Shown piece by piece: positions 10,301 through 18,454 of a stretch of DNA of 64,000 bases (its first letter is position 1; every line of letters begins with the position of its first letter). The position numbers and the translations under genes are program-made. The notes beneath the pieces are model-generated. The model was not told where the DNA came from, did not search any database, and saw only the letters and a list, made by a program, of their open reading frames with translations. The stretch comes from an uncultured Mucilaginibacter sp. (GTDB lineage Bacteria; Bacteroidota; Bacteroidia; Sphingobacteriales; Sphingobacteriaceae). The stretch lies in assembly GCF_946479965.1 (NCBI RefSeq), contig NZ_CAMLHX010000008.1, forward strand, positions 1 through 64,000, given 5' to 3'.

Positions 10301-10499
10301 TGATTACCGTAAAGAAAAGGTTGTCATAAGTCGGGAGGATATTGATACGGTAACAGGGCAGATCACCGGTGTGTATCAAAAAATTATGGCGCACGATTTT
10401 AATACAGGCTGCGGAAAAAAAGAATGCGGCTGGTGCCACTTTGTACGCAGTAATTTTGCACAGGCAGAGGGAGTATTGATCAGTGAGGAGGAAGAGTGA
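7341..10499 (+). CDS. UvrD/PcrA-like superfamily 1 helicase fused to a PD-(D/E)XK nuclease
   Basis: A 1052-residue protein. The first 700 residues hold SF1A helicase motifs in order: GPGTGKTQ (Walker A), VDEFQDTS, GDDDQSIFKFQGA, HNYRS, TAHGSKGLEFEHVFL and FYVALTRAK. The C-terminal 300 residues look like the AddB/RecB nuclease: FGQAVHW, IIDYKTGK (the metal-binding Asp and catalytic Lys) and cysteines at YLDCP plus CGKKECGWC, which could bind an iron-sulphur cluster. It probably unwinds and degrades DNA ends in repair. It follows the GH3 gene after 58 bases without a clear link. Confidence 0.9.
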   Translation: MQTDPNKYNIKFQQALAGLNPEQLAAVNKMDGPVLVIAGPGTGKTQILAARIGKILTDTDALPSEILCLTYTDAGAVAMRKRLFEFIGPDAYRINIYTFHAFCNEVIQENLEYFGKLNLEPLSDLESAMLFKELIDDFPKDHELKRFTGDVYFDASRLKELFSDMKKENWDEAYMEKAINEYLEDLPNRDAFIYKRANAAAGIKVGDPKQKDIDKAHDQMKKLVAGVAEYQRYSAKMSTRGRYDYDDMIIWVLKAFRENAEILRRYQERYHYILVDEFQDTSGSQNDLLKFLLNYWETPNVFVVGDDDQSIFKFQGANMKNIIDFANDYVSSLSTVVLKHNYRSNQHILDISKALIGNNAERLTRQLALDKDLRSAHARFIEQAAQPVIREYENPNKELVDVALSIQHLVESGIPPGEIAVIYRNHSQVEDLIHFLDVKKIAVNTRRKIDILAVPFGEKIITILRYLAMELDSPYSGDNLLFEILHYDFFNIPAIEIAKASIAVSKENFSTAANNQPKTSLRRYISELRSPAQPGLFDNVRHDEMKYLVNNIDYLLKEAVSTTLQQLFQQVISKMGILRFIMQQPDKGSYMQMLTNFFDFLKDESRKSPEIKLSHLLDTIDLMKENGIRLELNRVIYSDNGVNFLTAHGSKGLEFEHVFLIGCDKKTWDSKGRNRGFSYPDTLTQVAADETAQKEEARRLFYVALTRAKQHLSISYAGCDKKGKEQEASQFVGEIIAETNMMVEHPVVSDIAMMEFYATQFSEAEKPKVELLDTNYINQLLQNYTLSVTHLNNYLDCPLRFYFQCLIRVPSGKSPSATFGQAVHWALNKAFKWLKDDEDNFPSTEQFMKEFRWYMYRNRDSFTKEEFKLRNEYGEKILPPYYEQNIQVWNKIAVTERPIKNIEVQGVPIKGNLDKIEFVGKQATIIDYKTGKVKNALKKLKGPDDEQPNGGDYWRQAVFYKILIDSDRSNDWEVNTTIFDFVEPDGDDYRKEKVVISREDIDTVTGQITGVYQKIMAHDFNTGCGKKECGWCHFVRSNFAQAEGVLISEEEE

Positions 10500-10523
10500 C
10501 AAGTCAGGGTGTCATCCTAAGCC

Positions 10524-10567
10524 TGTTGCAAAACTGTTGCAAAAGTGTTGCTATTGTGTTGCAAAAA
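10524..10567 (+). repeat. 11-bp tandem repeat, four units (TGTTGCA core)
   Basis: Four TGTTGCA/TGTTGCT units start at 10524, 10535, 10546 and 10557, exactly 11 bp apart, so all face the same side of the helix. They lie in the 283-bp gap between the convergent helicase and recG genes, which otherwise holds only AT-rich DNA and one more TTGCA near 10711. Confidence 0.75.
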
Positions 10568-10782
10568 ATGGCAAAAAATCGTCAATTTTCTCATTTTCAA
10601 CATGCTTATAATCAATGCATTACAATCTAATTACAGCTAATTTTCCTGACGAATAAGTAGTTGTATATTAAAAGTGCAATCGATTAATAATCAGTTTGTT
10701 TAACTTTTTGTTGCAGGGGGAACACATTTATTTTGCAACACCTGCAAATCTATCCCAAAACCGGGTTGTCATTCCGCTTTTC

Positions 10783-12891
10783 CTAAGATATCTTATCCCA
10801 ACTCAATCCTGAATGTTTGGATTGAAACGCTTGATTTAATACCTGATTTTCCGGTGCCGCTAACTGCGGGTCTTTGGCAAAAATAGCTTCAACAAACTTT
10901 CTTATCTGTATTAAAAGTTCCTGATCCGTAGTTAGGTCGGCAACCTTAAGGTCAATCAGGCCGCTCTGGGCTGTACCTTCAATGTTGCCCGGGCCGCGGA
11001 GTTTGAGGTCAGTTTCGGAAATTTCAAATCCATTGTTTGTTTTAACCATTGTGTTCAACCTCACAAGCCCATCAGGGCTTAGTTTATCCTTGCTCAGTAA
11101 CAGGCAATAGCTTTGCTCGGCACCACGACCAACTCTGCCACGCAATTGGTGCAATTGCGAAAGGCCAAAGCGCTCGGCATTTTCAATGATCATTACCGAA
11201 GCATTTGGCACGTTTACTCCCACCTCAATAACCGTAGTAGCCACCATTATTTGTGTTTGGCCCTTTACGAACCGTTGCATCTCCGCCTCTTTTTCAGCCG
11301 CCTTCAGTTTGCCATGCACTATGCTGATGTGATATTGTGGCAGCGGAAACTCGCGTCTCATTATCTCTATGCCATCCTCCAGATTTTTAAGGTCAAGTTT
11401 TTCGCTCTCTTTTATTAGCGGATATACCACATATATCTGTCGTCCCTTGGCTATTTCCCGTTTCATAAAGCCAAACATGCGCAGGCGCTGGCTTTCGTAA
11501 AAATGCAAGGTTTCAATAGGTTTACGGCCGGCCGGCAGCTCATCAATAACAGATACATCCAGATCGCCATAAAGCGTCATCGCCAATGTACGGGGGATAG
11601 GGGTGGCAGTCATCACCAGGATATGCGGAGGTATGTTATTTTTACGCCACAGCTTGGCTCGCTGCTCCACACCAAATCTGTGCTGCTCATCAATCACTAC
11701 AAAGCCCAGATTTTTGTATTGTACCTTATCCTCAATAAGGGCATGTGTACCTATCAGTATTTTAAGCTCGCCACTTTCCAACCGCTCATGCAATACGCGT
11801 CTGGCCTTTTGCGATGTTGAGCCGGTAAGCAATGCTATCTCCAAAAAACCATCGCCAATAACACCCTTAATGGTTTGATAATGCTGATTAGCCAATATCT
11901 CGGTAGGAGCCATAATGCAGGCCTGGAAGCCATTGTCAATAGCTATGAGCATGCTCATTAATGCCACTATGGTTTTACCACTGCCTACATCGCCCTGTAA
12001 CAAACGATTCATTTGTACGCCGCGCTGGGTATCCTGTCGAATCTCTTTCAGTACCCGCTTTTGAGCATTGGTTAGCTCAAACGGTAATTTATGCTGATAG
12101 AACTCATTAAAATAAGTACCTACCTTATCAAATATGTTTCCTTTAAATTTTTGCACCCGCAGCAGCTTGGTGCGCAATAGTTTTAACTGCAAAACAAAAA
12201 GTTCTTCAAATTTAAGGCGATGTTGGGCCTCTGCTAATTTAACGGCGTCTTCGGGAAAATGGATATTGCGATAAGCATCCGCCCGGCCCATCAGTTTAAA
12301 CCGATTTAAGATATATAGCGGGAGGTTTTCGCTTAGGCTATTGCCATGTTGCTCAAGTACAGAGGCGACTAATTTCTGCAGCCCCTTACTATCTAAAGAA
12401 AATTGCTTTAGCTTTTCGGTAGAGCTGTAAACCGGTTGTAAGGTAAGATTGCCTTTGCGTTTTATTACTTCGGGCGAGTAAAGGTCCGTTTCCGGATGCG
12501 ACATTTGCACCTTACCATTGAAGGAACCTGGCTTGCCAAACAACACATAGGCCTTGCCGGGTATTAGCGCTTTATCTATCCATTTTATCCCCTGAAACCA
12601 AACCAGTTCCATTATCCCGGTGTCATCTTGCACTATGGCCACCAAACGCTTGGTGTGTTTTTCTCCCAGTACTTCCTTACGAAGCAATCTGGCTATCACC
12701 TGCACATAAGGCAGGTCATCATTAATGTCTTTTATTTTATAAAACCTCGTACGGTCTATATGCCTGAAGGGAAAATGCTTCAGCAGATCATCAAATGTAT
12801 AAATGGCCAGTTCTTTTTTCAGTACTTCGGCGCGGGCAGCGCCAACGCCTTTTAAATACTCAACAGGAGTTTGTAATGCCTGGCCGTTCAA
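10783..12891 (-). CDS. recG: ATP-dependent DNA helicase RecG
   Basis: A 702-residue SF2 helicase that reverses stalled replication forks and branch-migrates Holliday junctions. The N-terminal wedge/OB domain ('LKHFPFRHIDR' to about residue 150) is followed by Walker A GDVGSGKT, the DEQH box (VIDEQHRFG), TATPIPRT and the C-terminal QLRGRVGRG motif. Length matches RecG in other phyla. It sits 12 bases downstream of the RidA gene on the same strand and probably shares its transcript. Confidence 0.97.
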   Translation of the reverse strand: MNGQALQTPVEYLKGVGAARAEVLKKELAIYTFDDLLKHFPFRHIDRTRFYKIKDINDDLPYVQVIARLLRKEVLGEKHTKRLVAIVQDDTGIMELVWFQGIKWIDKALIPGKAYVLFGKPGSFNGKVQMSHPETDLYSPEVIKRKGNLTLQPVYSSTEKLKQFSLDSKGLQKLVASVLEQHGNSLSENLPLYILNRFKLMGRADAYRNIHFPEDAVKLAEAQHRLKFEELFVLQLKLLRTKLLRVQKFKGNIFDKVGTYFNEFYQHKLPFELTNAQKRVLKEIRQDTQRGVQMNRLLQGDVGSGKTIVALMSMLIAIDNGFQACIMAPTEILANQHYQTIKGVIGDGFLEIALLTGSTSQKARRVLHERLESGELKILIGTHALIEDKVQYKNLGFVVIDEQHRFGVEQRAKLWRKNNIPPHILVMTATPIPRTLAMTLYGDLDVSVIDELPAGRKPIETLHFYESQRLRMFGFMKREIAKGRQIYVVYPLIKESEKLDLKNLEDGIEIMRREFPLPQYHISIVHGKLKAAEKEAEMQRFVKGQTQIMVATTVIEVGVNVPNASVMIIENAERFGLSQLHQLRGRVGRGAEQSYCLLLSKDKLSPDGLVRLNTMVKTNNGFEISETDLKLRGPGNIEGTAQSGLIDLKVADLTTDQELLIQIRKFVEAIFAKDPQLAAPENQVLNQAFQSKHSGLSWDKIS

Positions 12892-12903
12892 GATGTGCGC
12901 CTA

Positions 12904-13284
12904 TCAGGGTTTTGCCGCTATAACAGATATTTCTACACTAACTCCCTTAGGCAGCGCAGCTGCTTGCACGGTTTCTCTCGCCGGGAATTTATCAGTAAAG
13001 TAAGTACCATAAACTTCGTTCACTTCGGCAAAGTCGGCCATGTTCTTTAAAAATATGGTAGTTTTTACTATATCATCAAAATCAGCGCCGGCGGCAGACA
13101 AAATTGCGCCGATGTTTTCCATCACCAAATGTGTGGCCGATGTTATATTATCGGTAACCAACTCATTTGTAAACGGGTGCAAAGGTATTTGACCTGAAAC
13201 AAATATAAGGTTACCGGCTATTATGGCCTGGCTATATGGTCCTATCGGTGGTGGGGCGTCGGTTGTGTTGACTACGGTTTTCAT
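12904..13284 (-). CDS. RidA/YjgF-family enamine/imine deaminase
   Basis: A 126-residue protein of the Rid family, which hydrolyses reactive 2-aminoacrylate-type enamines released by PLP enzymes. Family marks are PPPIGPYSQA near the start, VSGQIPLHP, and the substrate-binding arginine in KFPARETVQAAALPKGVSVE. It would form a cytosolic trimer. Twelve bases separate it from recG downstream, and a 47-aa membrane peptide gene lies just upstream, so the three look like one operon. Confidence 0.95.
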   Translation of the reverse strand: MKTVVNTTDAPPPIGPYSQAIIAGNLIFVSGQIPLHPFTNELVTDNITSATHLVMENIGAILSAAGADFDDIVKTTIFLKNMADFAEVNEVYGTYFTDKFPARETVQAAALPKGVSVEISVIAAKP

Positions 13285-13311
13285 GTTTAATAAATAAAGG
13301 TAATGCTGGGA

Positions 13312-13455
13312 TTATTTTTTTAGTACAAACCACTGTAGTAATTTCCATACAATGCCGCCAAGGAACATTATTATTGCTGTTGCATTAATAATATGCATTA
13401 TTTTGAGGTTGATGTTGTTGGGTCTGTTGGGATCTTTTTTTCTAAAAAAATACAT
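13312..13455 (-). CDS. small single-span membrane protein (47 aa)
   Basis: A 47-residue frame from ATG at 13455 to TAA at 13312. It begins MYFFRKKDPNRPNNINLK, basic and Asn-rich, then has one hydrophobic segment (about IINATAIIMFLGGIVW) and ends FVLKK. The charge pattern suggests one inner-membrane helix. It lies 27 bases upstream of the RidA gene. No function can be given; the clean basic-TM-basic design argues it is a real gene. Confidence 0.6.
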   Translation of the reverse strand: MYFFRKKDPNRPNNINLKIMHIINATAIIMFLGGIVWKLLQWFVLKK

Positions 13456-13499
13456 AAAAGCAAATTTACAATATTTTTAGGCGAAGTTTTATGCAAAAA

Positions 13500-13530
13500 A
13501 AGAAGGCTTTCCGATAAGGAAAGCCTTCTT
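13500..13530 (-). terminator. strong intrinsic terminator after the OmpA-family gene
   Basis: A perfect 13-bp stem (aagaaggctttcc / ggaaagccttctt) with a five-base loop lies 24 bases past the OmpA-family stop. On the minus strand the following bases are T-rich (ttttttgcat). Confidence 0.85.
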
Positions 13531-13553
13531 AATATTTTAAACTGAATCAGATA

Positions 13554-14906
13554 TTATTTTCTGAATTGAACACGACGGTTTAATACACGTCCTTCTTCAG
13601 TTGAGTTATCAGCAATTGGCTGAGTTTCGCCGAAAGCTTTAACAGTTACTTTGCTTGCTGCAACACCAGAGTTAACTAAGTAAGTTTTTACTGAGTTAGC
13701 ACGGTCTCTTGATAATTTCAAGTTGTGAGCAGCAGTACCTTCAGATGATGCAAAACCTTGTACTTCAACAGCAGAACCAGAAGTTCTCAGATCAGCAGAA
13801 GTTGCGTCAAGCACAGGGTAAGAAGAAGTTCTTAATACTGAGCTATCAAATTCAAACTGAATATTGCTATAAGCAGCAGCACCAGCTGTAGCGGCAGCAG
13901 CAGCAACAGGCTCTGGTTTAGGGAACACGATAGGGCAACCTGAACCATCAACAGGAGTTGTACCTGCAGGAGTACCTGGGCATTTGTCAAATTGATCTGC
14001 AACACCGTCACCGTCAGAATCTTTTTTCAGGTCGTTAACAGCGTTTTCAACATTGGTAACGCGTCCTTTTAAAGCTTCAACTTCACGACGTAAAGCTGCA
14101 TCGTACAATTCATCATACATTAAAGCTACAGGATTGGTAAACTCTAAGCTTGGTTTTTCGTTTCCACCGAAGGTGTACTCTAAACCACCGTAACCATATG
14201 AGTAACGGTCTTTAGTAGGATAGCTTCTGCGAACAGCATCAAAATTATCACCGTCAACAAAGTTTTCGGTGTAACCTAAGTTTAACGCTAACACTTCGTT
14301 TAGTTTAAATTTCACACCAACACCTACCGGAATTACCAGTTCGTTAACGCGGTTAGGATATTCCTGATTTAAAGGAGTACCTGGAGGCGGCTGGTAAGCA
14401 ACCATTGTAGGTTTGTAATTGATAAGGTTCCAACCGGCTTTACCATAAAGAAGAATAGCATTTTCGCGTTTCAGGAAGTTGATGTTAGCGATGTTGATAA
14501 TACCATTTAAGCCGTACTGGATAAAGTTAGTAGAAAAGCTAACAAAACGGTTGCCTGTTACGCCATCACCAACAAACGGGGCTTTACCTGCATCGCCGGC
14601 TACTTTACCGCCGCTAACAGCTGCCTCAATAGAAAAAGCATGGCTCAGTTGTTTTCTTAACGAAAGGCCGTAACCCAAATTAACTTTGTTACCGTTAAAG
14701 TCGCTTGAACCGCCTGTGAAAAGCATAGGGGAGGTTACACCGACGTTAACGCCAAGAGACCATGTACTGTACTGCCCCGGGCCGCCAAACAATTTGGGAG
14801 TCGAGGTGGTCGATCCGGTTGCGGTGGTTTGGGCGTTAACAGCACCCGCTACCAACAGCGACGCAAACGAGAAAGCGACTGTCTTTTTTAATGTAGAATA
14901 GTTCAT
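13554..14906 (-). CDS. OmpA-family outer-membrane protein with barrel and peptidoglycan-binding domain
   Basis: A 450-residue protein with a signal peptide ending after GAVNAQ (about residue 26), an N-terminal beta-barrel (to about 250), a short coiled stretch, one thrombospondin type 3 calcium-type repeat (DSDGDGVADQFDKCPG) and a C-terminal OmpA/MotB domain. That domain has the expected NIQFEFDSSVL start and the peptidoglycan-contact pattern LSRDRANSVKTYLV, ending NRRVQFRK. It ties the outer membrane to the cell wall. The strong terminator and regular codon use suggest high expression. Confidence 0.95.
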   Translation of the reverse strand: MNYSTLKKTVAFSFASLLVAGAVNAQTTATGSTTSTPKLFGGPGQYSTWSLGVNVGVTSPMLFTGGSSDFNGNKVNLGYGLSLRKQLSHAFSIEAAVSGGKVAGDAGKAPFVGDGVTGNRFVSFSTNFIQYGLNGIINIANINFLKRENAILLYGKAGWNLINYKPTMVAYQPPPGTPLNQEYPNRVNELVIPVGVGVKFKLNEVLALNLGYTENFVDGDNFDAVRRSYPTKDRYSYGYGGLEYTFGGNEKPSLEFTNPVALMYDELYDAALRREVEALKGRVTNVENAVNDLKKDSDGDGVADQFDKCPGTPAGTTPVDGSGCPIVFPKPEPVAAAAATAGAAAYSNIQFEFDSSVLRTSSYPVLDATSADLRTSGSAVEVQGFASSEGTAAHNLKLSRDRANSVKTYLVNSGVAASKVTVKAFGETQPIADNSTEEGRVLNRRVQFRK

Positions 14907-15059
14907 AAGTTTTAAGATTAAACAATTTTTTAATTGTGATTTTTTTCAAAAATAGTAATTATGTTTGAAACGATTACCAAATACTGTTCCAAAAATTACA
15001 AATAATAACACAAATAAATGAAAAATGTTGTATAAATAGTACACATTCTAATTATACGT

Positions 15060-16349
15060 ATGAAATATCTTCCAGTTGATAATAATTTATTTACAAATAA
15101 TAGAAAAAGTTTCGTTTCACGAATAAAACCGCTATCTGTAGCGCTTTTTTATTCTAACGACGAATTCCCGCGTAGTGGCGATCAGGCGTTTTTATTTAAG
15201 CAAAACCCTGATTTTTTTTATTTATCGGGGATAGATCAGGAGCAAAGTATATTGTTGCTTTTTCCGGATTGTCCTAATCCACTATACAAAGAAGTACTTT
15301 TTTTAAGACAAACCAGCGAACACATTGCAGTTTGGGAGGGACACAAATACACCAAAGAGGAGGCAAGACAGGCATCAGGATTACAAAATATTTATTGGTT
15401 AAGCGATTTTGATAATATTTTACATAGTATTATTAATTACGCTGAAAATATTTATATCAATACCAACGAGAACGACCGCTACGCGCACACCGTTCCGTAC
15501 CGTGACGTAAGGATGCTTGAAGACCTCCGTAGAAAATATCCTTTGCATCATTATGAGCGGTCGGCACTTATTATGCGTGATCTGCGTGTTATAAAATCAG
15601 AACCGGAGATACAATTGACCAAAAAAGCCTGCGCCATTACCCGCGATGCTTTTATAAGGGTGCTTAAATTTGTAAAGCCCGGCGTTGCTGAGTATGAGAT
15701 AGAGGCAGAGGTGATACACGAGTTTATAAGACAGCGGGCAACCGGGCATGCTTACAACCCTATTATAGCGTCCGGAAAAAATGCTATAGTGTTGCATTAT
15801 GTGGACAATAACCAGGTTTGCAATGATGGTGATGTGATATTATTTGATTTTGGTGCTGAATACGGCAACTATAATGCTGATATGAGTCGGTCAATACCGG
15901 TTAACGGTCGCTTTACGCCACGCCAGCGCCAGGTGTACGATGCTGTTTTACGTGTTATGCGCGCAGCAACTCAAATGATTGTGGAGGGTGCTGTTTGGAG
16001 CGAGTATCATGACGAGGTTGGTAAAATAATGACAAGTGAACTGATTGGCTTAGGGTTATTGACCAAACACGATGTAGAAAAGCAGGACCCGAAATTGCCT
16101 GCCTATAAAAAATACTTTATGCATGGCACATCGCACCATTTAGGTTTGGATGTGCATGATTTTGCCAGCCGCTATAAATCTTTTGAAGTAGGTAATCTGC
16201 TTACCTGCGAACCCGGCATATATATTCCTGCAGAGGGATTGGGTATTCGTTTGGAAAATAATATTCTTATAACCAAAGGCGGTAATATTGACCTTATGGC
16301 TGATATTCCGGTAGAGGCGGAGGAGATCGAAGAGATAATGAATTCTTGA
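15060..16349 (+). CDS. Xaa-Pro aminopeptidase (M24B metallopeptidase)
   Basis: A 429-residue aminopeptidase P-like enzyme. Residues 1-160 form the creatinase-type N domain; the pita-bread domain follows with metal ligands in FDFGAEYGNYNADMSRS (two Asp), HGTSHHLGLDVHD (His), CEPGIYIP (Glu) and IRLENN (Glu). It removes N-terminal residues preceding proline in the cytosol. The start ATG directly follows the AT-rich divergent region shared with the OmpA-family gene. An 18-bp palindrome and a terminator follow. Confidence 0.95.
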   Translation: MKYLPVDNNLFTNNRKSFVSRIKPLSVALFYSNDEFPRSGDQAFLFKQNPDFFYLSGIDQEQSILLLFPDCPNPLYKEVLFLRQTSEHIAVWEGHKYTKEEARQASGLQNIYWLSDFDNILHSIINYAENIYINTNENDRYAHTVPYRDVRMLEDLRRKYPLHHYERSALIMRDLRVIKSEPEIQLTKKACAITRDAFIRVLKFVKPGVAEYEIEAEVIHEFIRQRATGHAYNPIIASGKNAIVLHYVDNNQVCNDGDVILFDFGAEYGNYNADMSRSIPVNGRFTPRQRQVYDAVLRVMRAATQMIVEGAVWSEYHDEVGKIMTSELIGLGLLTKHDVEKQDPKLPAYKKYFMHGTSHHLGLDVHDFASRYKSFEVGNLLTCEPGIYIPAEGLGIRLENNILITKGGNIDLMADIPVEAEEIEEIMNS

Positions 16350-16362
16350 TTTCGGATGTTCG

Positions 16363-16380
16363 TCCCGATAGCTATCGGGA
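16363..16380. repeat. 18-bp perfect palindrome (tcccgatagctatcggga)
   Basis: A perfect self-complementary sequence with no loop between the M24 gene and its terminator. I associate this 'cccgatagctatcggg' word with dispersed intergenic palindromes of Bacteroidota, from memory and not checked. Confidence 0.6.
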
Positions 16381-16398
16381 TCGGATTTTTTGATATTG

Positions 16399-16426
16399 GT
16401 AGAGCCGCAAAATTTTGCGGCTCTAC
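16399..16426. terminator. bidirectional-looking terminator hairpin overlapping the meaB stop
   Basis: A 14-bp perfect inverted repeat (gtagagccgcaaaa / ttttgcggctctac) is followed on the plus strand by gttttta. It sits between convergent genes; its last four bases cover the TAG stop of meaB (16423-16425), so the meaB stop lies inside the hairpin. Confidence 0.75.
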
Positions 16427-17319
16427 GTTTTTATAGCGTCGACGAAGGCATACAAATTAAAGTCGTCAGTATTTAAAGCTTCCCTAATGTTCTTTTGCAA
16501 TTTTCTCTTATCAACCCCTGCCATTCGCTTTTGTTGAATTAGTCGGTAAGCTTTCTCTGCCAGCAGCATCGCTTTGCGGGTATTGTTACCGGGTTCTGAG
16601 GATAAAATGAAATCAGCCACCTCGGCAATACCTGCGCCGGTTGTACCTACTGTCTTAAATACAGGTATTTCTTCGCCCGGCTTTTGATGGATTATTTTTT
16701 TAAGGTTGTTGGCAAACAGATCGGCATCGGGCCGGTCGGCTTTATTGATGATAAAGGCATTAGCAATTTCCATCAGCCCTGATTTGATGTTCTGCACTTC
16801 GTCACCTGCTTCGGGTACCAAAACCACTAAAGTAATATCAGCCAACCCGGCTATCTCCACTTCCGACTGGCCGACACCAACGGTTTCCACAAGAACATAA
16901 TCAAAACCCGCCGCACGAAGCACATCTGTCATTTCAATCGTTTTTGCCGATAGCCCGCCCAAAGAGCCACGTGTAGCCAGCGAACGGATAAAAACATCAG
17001 GATGATTAAAATGACTTGCCATGCGGATCCTGTCGCCTAGCAATGAGCCGAAATTAAATGGCGAAGTTGGATCGATAGCGAGCACAGCTATTTTTTTACT
17101 ATTGGCGAGTAGGCGGTTTATCAGTTCGTTTACAACAGTACTTTTACCTGCCCCCGGCGGCCCGGTTATGCCAACTATTGTACATGATTTGTTAATATGG
17201 AGGCTTTTTAAAAGCTCATAGCATCCCGGCAGGTCGTTCTCAACAACAGTAAGCGCCCTGGCGACGGTTTTAAAATCGTCGGAACTAAGTGTTGCCGGTG
17301 TCTTTTGCTCTGCTGCCAT
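16423..17319 (-). CDS. meaB: methylmalonyl-CoA mutase-associated GTPase MeaB
   Basis: A 298-residue G3E-family P-loop GTPase. Walker A is GITGPPGAGKSTV near residue 57, followed by the conserved 'AIDPTSPFNFGSLLGDRIRM' switch region, the ETVGVGQSEVE motif and the base-recognition motif NKADRPDA. It loads and protects adenosylcobalamin-dependent methylmalonyl-CoA mutase. It is slightly shorter than usual (about 320). No mutase gene is in the window, so the partner must be elsewhere. Its stop lies in a shared terminator hairpin. Confidence 0.95.
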   Translation of the reverse strand: MAAEQKTPATLSSDDFKTVARALTVVENDLPGCYELLKSLHINKSCTIVGITGPPGAGKSTVVNELINRLLANSKKIAVLAIDPTSPFNFGSLLGDRIRMASHFNHPDVFIRSLATRGSLGGLSAKTIEMTDVLRAAGFDYVLVETVGVGQSEVEIAGLADITLVVLVPEAGDEVQNIKSGLMEIANAFIINKADRPDADLFANNLKKIIHQKPGEEIPVFKTVGTTGAGIAEVADFILSSEPGNNTRKAMLLAEKAYRLIQQKRMAGVDKRKLQKNIREALNTDDFNLYAFVDAIKT

Positions 17320-17398
17320 GTATCTGCAAATGAATAAAATTATCGCAACATAAATTAATATACTTTATAATTGCACCTATCAGCAAGATAAGCAAATA

Positions 17399-18454
17399 AT
17401 GAAGAAGCCATCCGTTTTAGTGACGTTTGATTCTATGAAGAACCCCAACTCAGGGTATTATTCATTTGGCAAGGGCTTGGGCGATGCATTGCTGAAGCAG
17501 AACAACAACAGATTCAATTTAACTTATTATTTATTTAAGATAACTACTTATTTTAATAAGCGCGTCAATATTATTCATCTTTTTAGGCTGCACAGATTAT
17601 TTTTCCCACACCGTCGCCAGTTTGATGTTGTTCATTTTACTGATCAAACCTGCCGTTTAAGGCCCTATCGCGTTAGCGGAAAAAAAATAATGACCATTCA
17701 CGATGTAAACAACGTGCACCTTGCTTTTAAATCAGAAAGAAACGTTAATAAGCGGGTTGCCAAGCTGCGAAAATTTATAAGTTATTGTGATAGGATAGTT
17801 GCTATTTCAAAGTTTGTTGCTGATGACGTGATACGCTTAATCCCCGAAGCTGCTGCTAAAATGTGCGTTATATATAATGGTGCAGATAAACTGGTGGTAC
17901 CTGATGGGTATCAACCGGCACACGCACCTGTTAAGCCTTTTCTGTTTACCATCGGTCTGCTATCGCCGCAAAAAGGGTTTCATCATATTCCCGCCTTGCT
18001 GCAAAACAATGACCTGCACCTGGTAATAGCCGGCATTGAAACACCTCATAAAGCCCGGATACTAGAAGCCGCCGAGAAATTTGGTTGTGCTGACCGTGTT
18101 ATTATAACCGGCCCCGTAAGCGATGAAGACAAAGCCTGGTATTTTAAAAATTGCCTGGCATTTGTTTTTCCGTCAATTGCCGAAGGTTTTGGTTTGCCGG
18201 TTATAGAGGCCATGCATTTTGGCAAACCTGTTTTTTTAGCGAATGCCACATCGCTGCCGGATGTTGGCGGTAACGCCGCTTATTATTTTAACAATTTTGA
18301 CCCTGAACATATGCAGCACGTTTTTAAAACGGGATTGCAGGACTATGTAGAAAACAGCAGGGCGGAAGCCGTAACGGCACACGCCGCAAAATTTTCGTGG
18401 GAGAATGCCGCGAAACAATATATGCAGCTGTACCAAGAAGTATTAGGGGCTTAG
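17399..18454 (+). CDS. glycosyltransferase family 4 (GT-B)
   Basis: A 351-residue GT-B glycosyltransferase, first gene of the glycan cluster. Donor-side marks are LFTIGLLSPQKGFHH, FPSIAEGFGLPVIEAM (EX7E) and SLPDVGGNAAYYF. No signal peptide; it would act on the cytosolic face. Its stop overlaps the stop of the convergent GT2 gene by four bases (TTAG). The acceptor is unknown; neighbouring genes suggest lipopolysaccharide or capsule-type glycan. Confidence 0.92.
   Translation: MKKPSVLVTFDSMKNPNSGYYSFGKGLGDALLKQNNNRFNLTYYLFKITTYFNKRVNIIHLFRLHRLFFPHRRQFDVVHFTDQTCRLRPYRVSGKKIMTIHDVNNVHLAFKSERNVNKRVAKLRKFISYCDRIVAISKFVADDVIRLIPEAAAKMCVIYNGADKLVVPDGYQPAHAPVKPFLFTIGLLSPQKGFHHIPALLQNNDLHLVIAGIETPHKARILEAAEKFGCADRVIITGPVSDEDKAWYFKNCLAFVFPSIAEGFGLPVIEAMHFGKPVFLANATSLPDVGGNAAYYFNNFDPEHMQHVFKTGLQDYVENSRAEAVTAHAAKFSWENAAKQYMQLYQEVLGA

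Noticed and set aside
10524..10567. DnaA-box or origin-like iterons
   Set aside because: TGTTGCA does not match the DnaA box TTATCCACA, and no dnaA/dnaN or AT-rich unwinding element adjoins it.
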